From positions 124,001-188,000 of the forward strand of contig NZ_JAOVZW010000015.1 of the NCBI RefSeq assembly GCF_026460885.1: 64,000 nucleotides of DNA, read 5' to 3'. The notes under the pieces were generated by a model. It did no database searches, had not been told where the DNA came from, and worked only from the letters and a program-made list of their open reading frames with translations. Origin of the DNA: Chryseobacterium formosum (GTDB lineage: Bacteria > Bacteroidota > Bacteroidia > Flavobacteriales > Weeksellaceae). The position numbers and the translations under genes were made by a program. Shown here one piece after another: positions 36,394-45,567 of this stretch (position 1 is its first letter; each line of letters starts with the position of its first letter).

Positions 36394-36454
36394 ATGAATG
36401 ATAAATGATGACAAATTCAAAGATGTCAATTATCATCTATTAATTATCATTCAT
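36394..36454. repeat. Inverted repeat of the GAATGATAA type
   Basis: ATGAATGATAA at 36394-36404 is the exact reverse complement of TTATCATTCAT at 36444-36454. Variants of the word recur inside the loop. It resembles simple dispersed repeats seen between flavobacterial genes. Confidence 0.5.
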
Positions 36455-36455
36455 A

Positions 36456-36484
36456 GAAAAAGCTGCTCGTTTCCGAACAGCCTT
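36456..36484 (-). terminator. Terminator of the metalloprotease gene
   Basis: GCTGCTCG / CGAACAGC with a TTTC loop, flanked on the minus strand by a T-run. Confidence 0.8.
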
Positions 36485-36512
36485 CCTATCTCAAGGTTAA
36501 TTAAGATGGTAA

Positions 36513-39443
36513 TTAGTTTTTAATAAATCTTTTTGTGATTTCTCCAACCTGAATCATATAAGCTCCTTTTACAAGATTACTTACATTTACGGAACCTCTT
36601 TCCAATTTTCCAGAATTGATTAGTTTTCCTGCCATATCGAAGATTTTATAATCATCACTTATTGCATTCGATACATTTAAAATATCTTTTGCTGGATTTG
36701 GATATAATTTAAGATCAGTAATTAAATCTTTAGTATTAAAATCGTCACCTCTTCCTGATGAAACAATATTTAAAGTATAATCTTCAACCTGTCCGTAAGT
36801 ATAAGATCCGCAAGATGATGAAGGAACAGAGTTGTACTGCATCATCACTCTCATTCTGGTTGTTCCAAGAGTTGCAGTTGATGGAATTGTGATCGAACCT
36901 GTTACCGGAGTTGTCTGTGAACCTGTTTTTGTCCAAACTAATTCTCCGCTGTCTGTGAAATCACCATCTTTATTGTAATCAATGTAAACCGCATACGCTT
37001 CATTATATTTGGTCGAAGTCCAAACCGGTGTTACAGAAATCGTATAAGCTGTTCCTCTGGTAACATTTGTAGAAACTGAAGTGAAGTTTTCGTAACCTGC
37101 AGTTCCTGTTGAAGTATTGTTAATCGTTCCGAATTTTACATTTCCAATTCTTTCATCTGCTGTATTGGTCGCAGTTGCCGAACAATAAGTTACCGCGCTT
37201 CCGGCAAGAGTTGTCACAGAAACCGTATTGCTGGAAACTGAATTATTTCCTGCCGCATCTTTAGCTTTAACCGTGAAACTATATGTTGTAGAAGGCGTTA
37301 AACTTGTTACAGAATAAGAAGTCGTTGTCGAAGAACCAATTAATGAAGTACCTTGGTAAACATCATAACCTGTTACCGCAACATTGTCTGTCGCTCCAGA
37401 CCAAGAAAGATTCGTTGTAGTAGAAGTTGTTCCTGAAGCCGCCAAAGTTGGCGCAGTTGGTGGAGTAGTATCTGTAGTTACAGAACCAGCATTTACTGTA
37501 ATATTCGCATTATTTACATCAAAGAAAATATGATTAGAACCTTTTACCATAATTCTTCCTGTAGTTGTAGAAGTATTTGGAATTGTTACCGCTTGAGAAC
37601 CATCATTCGGAGTTCCGGAAAGTAGAGTAGTCCAAGTATTTCCGCTGTCTGTAGACCAAAGAATATCAACGTTGGCTGCATTTACTCCGTTTGCAGTAGT
37701 TCCTGCAACATTCCAAGTTATTGTTTGAGAAGTTCCTCCCGAATAAGTGGTTGCAGTATTTTGAGAACTTACACTAAATGGCCCTGCTGTTCCGTTTACT
37801 GTAATTACTGCATCGTCAGAATTATTCCCAGAACCTCCCGCTCTGTTATCACGAACCGTAAATCTAAAATTATAAGTCCTCGCAACATTTGATAATGCTT
37901 CAACTGTAATTTCTGAACCAGCTGTCGTCGTTGCTCCCGTTAAAACTGAAGCCATTCTTGGGAAATATCTTGTAGGAGTCGTTTGTGGAGTCCAAGATCT
38001 GAAAGTAGGCCCTGTTGCTTTTGTAGCACTTGCTGCAGAACTTGCTCCCGTTTGAGAAGATGAAGCGTTATTCATCTGTTCCCAAATATAAGTTAAAGAA
38101 TCTCCATTCGCATCGGTTCCTGAACCGGTTAACATAAATGGTGTTCCTTTTGGAATGGTATAATCTGAACCCGCATTCGCTGTAGGAATAGCATTTCCTG
38201 TATTTGTGCTTGTTGGGCAAGTTTTAGCTTTAATATTATCCGTAATCTGCTGAATACTTACCGCATGAAAAAACGAATCTGAATGCGCCTGGATATCCTG
38301 ACCTGTAATTCCCGCATATCCCATAATCGTAGATCCTGAGCCCGGCTCCATATTAACACCTGTTCCTTCGTTAGAATGAGAGAAAGTGTGGTTTCCGCCG
38401 AACTGGTGTCCTAATTCATGAGCAACATAATCAATATCGAAATTATCTCCTGAAGGAATTCCGTCTGCCGGAGAGGTATAACCGCTTCCTTTTGATCCGT
38501 TCACACAAACACACCCGATACAGCCTGCATTTCCGCCACCTCCGGAAGCTCCGAATAAATGCCCTACATCATAATTTGCTTCACCAATTACCGAAGTTAA
38601 AGTTGATTGCAGTTGAGAATTCCAGTTGTTCATTTGCGCAGCAGCAGAATAGGGGTCTGTAGAAGCGTTCGTATAAATTACTGCATCATTATTAGCAATT
38701 AAAACCATTCTTGCCGAAAAATCTTTTTCAAAAACTCCGTTTACACGGGTCATTGTATTATTCATGGCAGCTAAGGCAAGTGCTTTTGTTCCTCCAAAAT
38801 AGGTTGTATATTCTCCCGTTGAAGATAGTGCAAGTCTGAAAGTTCTTAATTTTGCATCATCCGCATTTGGTCTTGCCTGAAGATTATCAATGCTTGAAAC
38901 TCCTTTCTGAGCAACGTCAATTACGGTACATTCAAATTTGTTTAAATCATCTTTTTTGTCTGATTTTTTATAAACAACATACGTTGAAAGATCTTTAGAA
39001 TAAGGCTCAATGAAAACCGCTGATTTATCTCCATAAATTTCCATCGACGATAATCCTAACGGAGAAATACTGAAATATACTGTGGAATTTGAATCGCCAA
39101 AACTTTCTCCTATATAAGATTTGATATCCGGATATCTTGCAGCTAGTTGAGGATCAAAATTAGAATTTTCTCTTACTTTGAAATTTTCCATTTTTCCATC
39201 AGAATTTGGGAAAGAAATAATGATTTCTGATTTTTCTCCTATTGCTAATCTTTTTGGAGCTTTTTCTAAAGCATTTTTCAACCCGTTGATATCTAAACTA
39301 TAGATTTTCGGATTAATGATGGAAGATTTGTTTTCAAAAGTTTCTGAATTAGTTTTTCTGGAAGTTTCAGACCAAAGATGGTCTGTCTGTGCGAAAGAAA
39401 TGCCTGAAATCAACATTCCAATCACCAATAGTTGTTTTTTCAT
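36513..39443 (-). CDS. Secreted reprolysin-type zinc metalloprotease with FN3, GEVED and T9SS domains
   Basis: 976 residues from the ATG at 39443; a longer frame from 39473 is rejected because a -7 promoter covers it. Order: signal peptide (KQLLVIGMLISGISFAQ), propeptide of ~190 residues, metalloprotease domain with the zinc motif HELGHQFGGNHTF (about residues 337-349) and the Met-turn region, cadherin/Ig-like stretches, a fibronectin type III domain (PPTAPTLAASGT, VTGYDVYQG), a GEVED domain (VYIDYNKDGDFTDSGELVW) and a C-terminal sorting domain (YPNPAKDILNVSN). It is exported by the type IX system and digests extracellular protein. Confidence 0.93.
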   Translation of the reverse strand: MKKQLLVIGMLISGISFAQTDHLWSETSRKTNSETFENKSSIINPKIYSLDINGLKNALEKAPKRLAIGEKSEIIISFPNSDGKMENFKVRENSNFDPQLAARYPDIKSYIGESFGDSNSTVYFSISPLGLSSMEIYGDKSAVFIEPYSKDLSTYVVYKKSDKKDDLNKFECTVIDVAQKGVSSIDNLQARPNADDAKLRTFRLALSSTGEYTTYFGGTKALALAAMNNTMTRVNGVFEKDFSARMVLIANNDAVIYTNASTDPYSAAAQMNNWNSQLQSTLTSVIGEANYDVGHLFGASGGGGNAGCIGCVCVNGSKGSGYTSPADGIPSGDNFDIDYVAHELGHQFGGNHTFSHSNEGTGVNMEPGSGSTIMGYAGITGQDIQAHSDSFFHAVSIQQITDNIKAKTCPTSTNTGNAIPTANAGSDYTIPKGTPFMLTGSGTDANGDSLTYIWEQMNNASSSQTGASSAASATKATGPTFRSWTPQTTPTRYFPRMASVLTGATTTAGSEITVEALSNVARTYNFRFTVRDNRAGGSGNNSDDAVITVNGTAGPFSVSSQNTATTYSGGTSQTITWNVAGTTANGVNAANVDILWSTDSGNTWTTLLSGTPNDGSQAVTIPNTSTTTGRIMVKGSNHIFFDVNNANITVNAGSVTTDTTPPTAPTLAASGTTSTTTNLSWSGATDNVAVTGYDVYQGTSLIGSSTTTSYSVTSLTPSTTYSFTVKAKDAAGNNSVSSNTVSVTTLAGSAVTYCSATATNTADERIGNVKFGTINNTSTGTAGYENFTSVSTNVTRGTAYTISVTPVWTSTKYNEAYAVYIDYNKDGDFTDSGELVWTKTGSQTTPVTGSITIPSTATLGTTRMRVMMQYNSVPSSSCGSYTYGQVEDYTLNIVSSGRGDDFNTKDLITDLKLYPNPAKDILNVSNAISDDYKIFDMAGKLINSGKLERGSVNVSNLVKGAYMIQVGEITKRFIKN

Positions 39444-39470
39444 ATAATATCTATTTTGATTGTGGAATAC

Positions 39471-39478
39471 CAAAGCTA
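39471..39478 (-). promoter_or_regulatory. -7 element of the metalloprotease gene
   Basis: TAGCTTTG on the minus strand, 28 bases before the start at 39443. Confidence 0.6.
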
Positions 39479-39579
39479 ATAAAAATTATATTACGAAAAA
39501 CAAAATTATTTAAGAAAATTTTAGATAATACCAATAAAATAATATGCAATACACTCAATATACATTAAAATATTTCTCT

Positions 39580-39618
39580 ATAAAATGAAAATAGCATACG
39601 AAAATCTCGTATGCTATT
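39580..39618 (-). terminator. Terminator of the acyl-CoA dehydrogenase gene
   Basis: A twelve-pair stem AATAGCATACGA / TCGTATGCTATT with a five-base loop; on the minus strand TTTTCATTTTA follows. Confidence 0.88.
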
Positions 39619-39653
39619 GCTATTTCTTATATAAAAGTGAATTATTACATCAA

Positions 39654-40793
39654 TTACTTTGTAATATCTCTACCGATAACCAATCTTTGGATTTCAGAAG
39701 TACCTTCTCCAATTGTACACAATTTAGAATCTCTGTAGTATTTTTCAGCAGGGAAATCTTTTGTATAACCGTAACCTCCAAAAATCTGAACTGCATTGTT
39801 AGAAATTCTTACACAAGCTTCAGAAGCATACAATTTTGCCATTGCACCTTCTCTTGTCATTTTCTGTTTTGCATTTTTCAAAGTAGAAGCTCTTTGGATC
39901 AATAATTCTGCAGCATCAATTTCTGTCGCCATATCTGCCAACATAAAATTAATTGCCTGGAAATCTGAAATTGATTTTCCAAACTGTTTTCTTTCTTTAG
40001 CATATTTTAAAGCAGCTTTATAAGCTCCTTTTGCTGTACCTAAACTCAATGCAGCAATAGAGATTCTACCTCCGTCAAGAATTTTCATTGCCTGTTTGAA
40101 ACCTTCACCAACTTCACCTAAACGATTTGCATCTGAAACACGAACATTATCAAAAATAAGTTCGGCAGTTTCTGAAGCTCTCATTCCAAGTTTGTTTTCT
40201 TTTTTACCAGAAGTGAAACCAGCCATTCCTTTTTCTAAAACGAAAGCTGTAGAGTTATTTTTAGCACCGATTTCTCCAGTTCTTGTCATTACAACAGCAA
40301 TATCACCAGAAATTGCGTGAGTGATAAAGTTTTTAGCACCGTTAATAACCCATTCGTCACCGTCTTTTACTGCAGTAGTAGACATTCCACCTGAATCTGA
40401 ACCCGTGTTGTGTTCTGTCAATCCCCAAGCTCCGATTACTTTTCCGGTAGCTAATTGTGGAAGCCATTTGTTTCTTTGCTCTTCGTTTCCAAATTCATAA
40501 ATATGATTGGTACAAAGTGAGTTGTGTGCTGCAACCGAAAGACCGATTGATGGGTCAACCTGAGAAATTTCATCTAGAATAGCAACATATTCGTGATAAC
40601 CAAGACCAGAACCTCCATATTGCTCAGGAATTACAATTCCCATGAAACCCATATCACCTAACTGGTGAAAAAGTTCTTTAGGAAAAGTCTGACTTTCGTC
40701 CCATTCCATAATATTGGGTCTGATGTTCTTTTCAGCAAATTCCTTTGCTGTTTCCGCGATCATTTTAATGTTGTTAATCGTTTCTGTGTTCAT
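39654..40793 (-). CDS. Acyl-CoA dehydrogenase
   Basis: 379 residues, the standard length of the soluble flavoenzymes of this family. The FAD- and substrate-binding segments are GAWGLTEHNTGSD, NGAKNFITHA, GGRISIAALSLGTAKGA and FGGYGYTKDFPAEKYYRD. The catalytic glutamate is in GEGTSEIQRLVIGR. It oxidises an acyl-CoA, passing electrons to electron-transfer flavoprotein. Chain-length preference (short-chain or isovaleryl/2-methylbutyryl) cannot be fixed by eye. It is monocistronic, with its own promoter and terminator. Confidence 0.95.
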   Translation of the reverse strand: MNTETINNIKMIAETAKEFAEKNIRPNIMEWDESQTFPKELFHQLGDMGFMGIVIPEQYGGSGLGYHEYVAILDEISQVDPSIGLSVAAHNSLCTNHIYEFGNEEQRNKWLPQLATGKVIGAWGLTEHNTGSDSGGMSTTAVKDGDEWVINGAKNFITHAISGDIAVVMTRTGEIGAKNNSTAFVLEKGMAGFTSGKKENKLGMRASETAELIFDNVRVSDANRLGEVGEGFKQAMKILDGGRISIAALSLGTAKGAYKAALKYAKERKQFGKSISDFQAINFMLADMATEIDAAELLIQRASTLKNAKQKMTREGAMAKLYASEACVRISNNAVQIFGGYGYTKDFPAEKYYRDSKLCTIGEGTSEIQRLVIGRDITK

Positions 40794-40813
40794 ATTACAT
40801 TATACTTATGCGC

Positions 40814-40821
40814 CAAAGATA
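40814..40821 (-). promoter_or_regulatory. -7 element of the acyl-CoA dehydrogenase gene
   Basis: TATCTTTG on the minus strand, 20 bases before the start codon. Confidence 0.6.
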
Positions 40822-40984
40822 CTTAAATTGCCGAAATACGAAAATTATTTATTATTAAGATGCAATACTATAATTAAGTTATTAATTTACAATAAATTAT
40901 ATTTCAACAATTAACATAATATTAATGAGATTCTTTGGTTTTCAATATATAAATTTCATACTTTAGCCGTCCAATTTTTACTAA

Positions 40985-42850
40985 ATGAAAAAACTTTTAC
41001 TTCCTATATTTTTAATATCTGCATCTGTTTCAGCTCAGATTCCTGCAGGATATTATGATGGAACTACAGGATTAACAGGCTATGCATTAAAATCAAAACT
41101 TCATGATATCATATCTTCAAAAAACATCAATTGGCATTATGGTGATTTGACAAATTATTATAATCAAACTGATTTAGATATATATTATGATCACGGACCT
41201 TCGAATACAACTATTTTATTAGATATGTATTCTGAAATTCCTTCCGGACCCGATGCTTACGAATATACAACAGCAAACATTATTGGATCTGCCGGAGCAG
41301 AAGGACTAGGATGGAATAGAGAGCACATGATGCCTCAAAGCACTTTTTACAGTAACTATCCAATGTATTCAGATTTGTTTTATGTTGTTCCGACCGATGC
41401 AAGAATCAATCAGTTAAGAAGTAATTACCCTTACGGAATTGCAGGGGCAACAAATTATTACACTTTTACAAATACTTCAAAAATCTCAAATAGCGCAATC
41501 CCTAATTATGTTTACACAGGTCGTGTTTACGAACCAATTAATGAGTTTAAAGGAGATGTAGCAAGAAGTTTATTATATTTTGCGGTAAGATATGAAGGAA
41601 AATTGGGCAGTTTTAATTATAACAACAGCGCAAATCCGGCTTCCGACACCAATCCATTAGATGGAACCGAAGAGAGATCTTTTGAACCTGCATATATTGC
41701 AATGCTTCTTCAATGGCATCAGCAAGATCCTGTTTCTCAAAGGGAAATTGATAGGAATAACTCGGTTTATAATTTACAGAAAAACAGAAATCCGTTTATT
41801 GATAACCCAATTTGGGTGAATGCAATTTGGGGGCAAACTCCAGATTCTGTGGCACCGTCAAATCCAAGTAATTTAACGGTAAGTCAAAACAGTGCTTATT
41901 TTACAACATTAACTTGGATACCAAGTACAAGCACAGATGTAATTGGGTACAAAATTTATCAGAACGGAACTTTAATTGGCTCTTCAAAAGGAAATTCTTT
42001 CAGCGCAGACCATTTAACGCCTTCTACAGCTTATACTTACACTGTTAAAGCTTATGATAACGGATATTTACTTTCTGGAGATAGCAATATAGCTTCAGCA
42101 ACAACTTTAGCAACAGATATTTACGCCAAAGATTTGATCGTGACAAAATATCTTGAAGGAACATCTAATAATAAAGCAATTGAAATCACCAATAAAACAG
42201 GTCATGCCGTCAATTTAAATGATTACAGATTATCAATTCAGTTTCCGAGTGGAAGCAATTATTATTTTCCGGCACCTTTTGAATTAGACGGAACTGTTCA
42301 GAACAATGAAACTTTTGTAATTCTAAACCCTGAGGCTAATTTTTCTTGTTTTACAATTAATCAGGCGAAATTTGTTACTGCAGCTCCGCAAATGACATAT
42401 TCAGGAAGTCAATATTTAGAATTGCGATATAAATCTACAACAGTGGATGCAATCGGAGTTTCCTCACAGAATAACTCTTCGGTTTTAGGAAATGTTTCAT
42501 TATATAGAAAAGCAGCAATCAACCAACCTGCAACTACTTTTGATATTGCAGAATGGGATTCTTATGCAAGCAATTACTGTCAGAATTTAGGAACACTTGC
42601 AACTTCTGAATCTGAATTATTAGCTGCAAAAGAACTAAAAATTTATCCAAATCCTGTTAATGAAAGCATTTTTGTTAGTGGAACAACTGAAAATATTCAG
42701 ACAGCACAAGTTTTAGATTTTTCAGGGAAATTAATTTACACAGAGAAAACTCCATTTAAATACAAGAAGAATATTTCTGTTCAGAATTTAAAAAAAGGTT
42801 CTTATTTATTAAAACTTGATAATAAAGTGTATCAGTTCATCAAAAAATAA
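40985..42850 (+). CDS. Secreted endonuclease I with FN3, lamin-tail-like and T9SS domains
   Basis: 621 residues. Signal peptide KKLLLPIFLISASVSAQ; endonuclease I domain (residues ~20-275) with the active-site segment WNREHMMPQSTF and later GDVARSLLYFAVRY. A fibronectin type III domain (DSVAPSNPSNLTV ... YTVKAYD) follows, then a lamin-tail-like beta domain (YLEGTSNNKAIEITNKTG ... DYRLSIQF), and the sorting domain (IYPNPVNESIFVSG). It cuts DNA outside the cell, presumably for nutrient use or to clear eDNA. Monocistronic with a strong terminator. Confidence 0.93.
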   Translation: MKKLLLPIFLISASVSAQIPAGYYDGTTGLTGYALKSKLHDIISSKNINWHYGDLTNYYNQTDLDIYYDHGPSNTTILLDMYSEIPSGPDAYEYTTANIIGSAGAEGLGWNREHMMPQSTFYSNYPMYSDLFYVVPTDARINQLRSNYPYGIAGATNYYTFTNTSKISNSAIPNYVYTGRVYEPINEFKGDVARSLLYFAVRYEGKLGSFNYNNSANPASDTNPLDGTEERSFEPAYIAMLLQWHQQDPVSQREIDRNNSVYNLQKNRNPFIDNPIWVNAIWGQTPDSVAPSNPSNLTVSQNSAYFTTLTWIPSTSTDVIGYKIYQNGTLIGSSKGNSFSADHLTPSTAYTYTVKAYDNGYLLSGDSNIASATTLATDIYAKDLIVTKYLEGTSNNKAIEITNKTGHAVNLNDYRLSIQFPSGSNYYFPAPFELDGTVQNNETFVILNPEANFSCFTINQAKFVTAAPQMTYSGSQYLELRYKSTTVDAIGVSSQNNSSVLGNVSLYRKAAINQPATTFDIAEWDSYASNYCQNLGTLATSESELLAAKELKIYPNPVNESIFVSGTTENIQTAQVLDFSGKLIYTEKTPFKYKKNISVQNLKKGSYLLKLDNKVYQFIKK

Positions 42851-42875
42851 GTTTAAATACTATAATAATTTTACG

Positions 42876-42909
42876 AAGACTTTGCTTACAATCAGGCAAA
42901 GTCTTTTTT
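42876..42909 (+). terminator. Terminator of the endonuclease gene
   Basis: AAGACTTTGC / GCAAAGTCTT with a ten-base loop, then a T-run. Confidence 0.87.
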
Positions 42910-42954
42910 ATTTAAATTGAACAAAATTATAAGCTTAAAACCTAATATTTTCTT

Positions 42955-43009
42955 TATATAAGTAAATTTGCTTATATATTTTATTTATAAGTAATAATGA
43001 TTATATTTG
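42955..43009 (+). promoter_or_regulatory. Inverted-repeat operator and -7 element before the SatD-like gene
   Basis: TATATAAG (42955-42962) and CTTATATA (42971-42978) form a perfect palindrome with an eight-base centre; a further half-site TTATAAGTAA lies at 42985-42994. The -7 element TATATTTG is at 43002-43009, only four bases before the ATG at 43014. Transcription would begin at or within a few bases of the start codon. Confidence 0.65.
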
Positions 43010-43013
43010 CAAA

Positions 43014-43619
43014 ATGATAGCGGTCATCACTGGTGATATTATTAATTCGCAACATGCAGACACAGAAGTTTGGATTACCAAACTTAAAAATCTCCTAGAA
43101 AATTGGGGGAGTGCCCCACAAACATGGGAAATATACAGAGGTGACGAATTTCAGTTTAAATGTAATATCGATGACGTTTTTTGGCGTTTCTTAGCTATCA
43201 AATCATTAATAAAAAGTCAGGAAAATTTAGATGTAAGAATGGCAATTGGTATTGGCCAGGAAAACTTTTCGTCTGAAAAAATCACAGAATCCAACGGCTC
43301 GGCATATGTCAATTCAGGAAGATTACTTAATGATTTGAAGAGTGATGGTCATACCGTTTCTATTAAAACTTCCAACGATTCTGTTGACAGAGATTTGAAC
43401 ATCCTTTTAAAATGGGCTTCAAAAGATTTTGACAACTGGACGATGGCAACTTCAGAAATCATTCACGAAATGATTATGAAACAAGATACTACGCAGGAAG
43501 ACTTGGCGAAGAAATTTGCAATTTCGCAGTCATCAATCAGCCAGAGACTGAAACGTGCAAACTACGAACTTATCGTAGAAACCAATCAATATTTTAGAAA
43601 GAAAATTTCAGAATTATAA
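43014..43619 (+). CDS. SatD-family protein with C-terminal helix-turn-helix
   Basis: 201 residues. The opening MIAVITGDIINS is the usual SatD-family start. The first ~140 residues form the SatD domain, with WEIYRGDEFQFKC and VRMAIGIGQ, resembling a nucleotide-cyclase-like fold. Residues ~155-190 form a sigma-like helix-turn-helix (TQEDLAKKFAISQSSISQRLKRANY). So it probably binds DNA, perhaps its own promoter, where a palindrome is present. The next gene (DUF3307) starts one base after its stop; the SatD-DUF3307 pair is common in bacteria. The ligand and targets are unknown. Confidence 0.85.
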   Translation: MIAVITGDIINSQHADTEVWITKLKNLLENWGSAPQTWEIYRGDEFQFKCNIDDVFWRFLAIKSLIKSQENLDVRMAIGIGQENFSSEKITESNGSAYVNSGRLLNDLKSDGHTVSIKTSNDSVDRDLNILLKWASKDFDNWTMATSEIIHEMIMKQDTTQEDLAKKFAISQSSISQRLKRANYELIVETNQYFRKKISEL

Positions 43620-43620
43620 G

Positions 43621-44316
43621 ATGATTTTTATTCAACTCATATTGGCACATTTACTCGGAGATTTTATTCTTCAGCCAAATTCTTGGGTTGCAGACAAAGA
43701 AAACCGCAAACTGAAAAGTCCTTATTTGTACATTCATGTTCTGATTCACATCATTTTAAGTTTAATTTTTCTTTGGGATCTGAAACTTTGGTGGGTTGCT
43801 ATTTTGGTAGGAATTTCTCATTTTATTATTGATGCGTCTAAATTGACTTTTCAGAACAATCAAAACAAAAAAAGATGGTTTTTCATCGATCAAATTCTTC
43901 ATGTAGCAGTAATTGGTGGAGTTTCTCTTTATTTCAATGAATTTAATTTTGAATTTTTTAAAGATCAGAATTTCTTAAAAATTGTAATGGGAGCTTTATT
44001 TTTAACAACACCTGCTTCAATTTTCATTAAAATATTATTATCATCTTGGACTCCGGTTACGGAAGAAGAAGGCAATATGCAAACAGAATCTTTATCAAGT
44101 GCAGGAAAATATATCGGAATTTTAGAACGATTATTAGTCTTCACATTTATCGTTGTCAATCATTGGGAAGGTGTAGGATTTATGGTGGCGGCAAAATCTG
44201 TTTTCAGATTCAGTGATTTGGCACAGGCAAAACAGAGAAAACTGACAGAATATGTATTAATTGGTACATTATTAAGTTTCGGAATTGCTGTTTTAACAGG
44301 AATTTTAATTAAATAA
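43621..44316 (+). CDS. DUF3307 integral membrane protein
   Basis: 231 residues with about six hydrophobic segments. The beginning IQLILAHLLGDFILQPNSWVADKE and the following HVLIHIILSLIF carry the histidine and aspartate pattern of DUF3307 proteins. It follows the SatD-like gene by one base, so both are co-transcribed; SatD probably senses or controls something connected with this membrane protein. Function unknown. An imperfect hairpin (44340-44365) separates it from purC. Confidence 0.87.
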   Translation: MIFIQLILAHLLGDFILQPNSWVADKENRKLKSPYLYIHVLIHIILSLIFLWDLKLWWVAILVGISHFIIDASKLTFQNNQNKKRWFFIDQILHVAVIGGVSLYFNEFNFEFFKDQNFLKIVMGALFLTTPASIFIKILLSSWTPVTEEEGNMQTESLSSAGKYIGILERLLVFTFIVVNHWEGVGFMVAAKSVFRFSDLAQAKQRKLTEYVLIGTLLSFGIAVLTGILIK

Positions 44317-44339
44317 AAAGTAATAAATCTAACTATAAC

Positions 44340-44365
44340 AGAAAACTTTGGTTTGGAAGTTTTCT
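44340..44365 (+). other. Hairpin between the DUF3307 gene and purC
   Basis: AGAAAACTT / AAGTTTTCT, nine pairs with an eight-base loop, 19 bases before the purC start. There is no T-run; it could be a weak terminator or shape the purC leader. No purC promoter is clear. Confidence 0.45.
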
Positions 44366-44384
44366 AAAGTAAAAAGTAAAAATT

Positions 44385-45107
44385 ATGAGTCAAAAGCTAG
44401 AAATGTTGTATGAAGGTAAAGCAAAACAAGTATTTGCAACCGAGAACCCTGAAGAAGTTGTAGTACGTTTCAAAGACGACGCAACTGCATTTAATGCTCA
44501 AAAAAGAGGATCAGTAGATTTAAAAGGTGAAATGAATAATGCCATCACTACTCTTATTTTTGAATATTTAAATGAAAAAGGAATCAAAACTCATTTCATC
44601 AAACAAATAGACGAAAGAGAGCAATTGGTAACAAAAGTATCAATTATTCCTTTGGAAATGGTGGTAAGAAACTATTCTGCGGGAAGTATGGCTCAAAGAT
44701 TAGGAGTTGAAGAAGGAATTAAATCTCCGGTAACAATCTTCGATATCTGCTACAAAAAAGACGAGTTAGGAGATCCTTTGATCAACGATCACCACGCTGT
44801 TTTCTTAGGAGCTGCAACGTATGAAGAACTTAACGAAATGTATGCTTTAACAGGAAAAATCAACGAAATTCTGATCGATCTTTTTGATAAAATGAATATT
44901 ATCTTGGTTGATTTCAAAATCGAATTAGGAAAAACTTCTGCAGGCGAAATCATCTTGGCTGACGAAATTTCTCCTGATACATGCAGACTTTGGGACAAAG
45001 ACACAATGAAGAAGTTGGACAAAGACAGATTCAGAAGAGATCTTGGTGAAGTTACTGAAGCTTATGTAGAAATTTACAATCGATTGAAAAATTTACTTGG
45101 TAAGTAA
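44385..45107 (+). CDS. purC: SAICAR synthetase (phosphoribosylaminoimidazole-succinocarboxamide synthase)
   Basis: 240 residues, the usual bacterial length. Start [19 protein letters not shown]-binding [29 protein letters not shown] and [15 protein letters not shown] are the family signatures. It joins CAIR with aspartate in purine synthesis. purF follows, but a four-helix-bundle gene flanked by inverted repeats is inserted between them. Confidence 0.97.
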   Translation: MSQKLEMLYEGKAKQVFATENPEEVVVRFKDDATAFNAQKRGSVDLKGEMNNAITTLIFEYLNEKGIKTHFIKQIDEREQLVTKVSIIPLEMVVRNYSAGSMAQRLGVEEGIKSPVTIFDICYKKDELGDPLINDHHAVFLGAATYEELNEMYALTGKINEILIDLFDKMNIILVDFKIELGKTSAGEIILADEISPDTCRLWDKDTMKKLDKDRFRRDLGEVTEAYVEIYNRLKNLLGK

Positions 45108-45118
45108 ATTTTTAGAAG

Positions 45119-45551
45119 TTAGAAGTTAGATATTAGAATTTAGATGAAATCGCACCGAATAGAAGATCTTAAAGTTTGGAGTAAATCAATGGCTTTAGTA
45201 AAAGAAGTTTATTTGGTTACCGCAGAATTACCAAGTGAAGAAAAATTTGGTTTACTATCACAAATTAGAAGATGTGCTGTTTCAATACCTTCAAATATTG
45301 CAGAAGGAGCAGGAAGAAATAATAAGAATGAATTTTATCAATTTCTTGGAATTGCGTTTGGCTCAACTTATGAGTTGCAAACACAGCTACAATTATTGAT
45401 TGATTTAAATTTTATTTCCGAAATCAAAATAGTTCCTTTAAAAGAACTTTTGACTGAGATACAGAAAATGATTTATTCATTAAAGACAAGTTTAAAATTA
45501 TAATTGAAGTTAACTTAGACTAATTTCTAACATCTAATATCTAACTTCTAA
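45119..45551. repeat. Inverted repeats flanking the four-helix-bundle gene
   Basis: TTAGAAGTTAGATATTAGA at 45119-45137 is exactly complementary to TCTAATATCTAACTTCTAA at 45533-45551, 19 pairs, with weaker pairing further out. The enclosed ~395 bases hold just the four-helix-bundle gene. In RNA the arms could form a long stem with the gene as its loop. Confidence 0.8.
45144..45503 (+). CDS. Four-helix-bundle protein (23S rRNA intervening-sequence protein family)
   Basis: 119 residues. The sequence RIEDLKVWSKSMALVKEVY, then LSQIRRCAVSIPSNIAEGAGR and NNKNEFYQFLGIAFGSTYELQTQL, is typical of the S23/IVP family. These proteins, first seen encoded inside excised inserts of 23S rRNA, form homo-oligomeric helical bundles of unknown role. 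Here the gene is neither in an rRNA nor related to purines: it sits between purC and purF, within 19-base inverted repeats. It thus looks like a small insert in the operon. Start chosen at the ATG directly after the left repeat. Confidence 0.9.
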   Translation: MKSHRIEDLKVWSKSMALVKEVYLVTAELPSEEKFGLLSQIRRCAVSIPSNIAEGAGRNNKNEFYQFLGIAFGSTYELQTQLQLLIDLNFISEIKIVPLKELLTEIQKMIYSLKTSLKL

Positions 45552-45567
45552 TTTAGAAAAAATAGAA

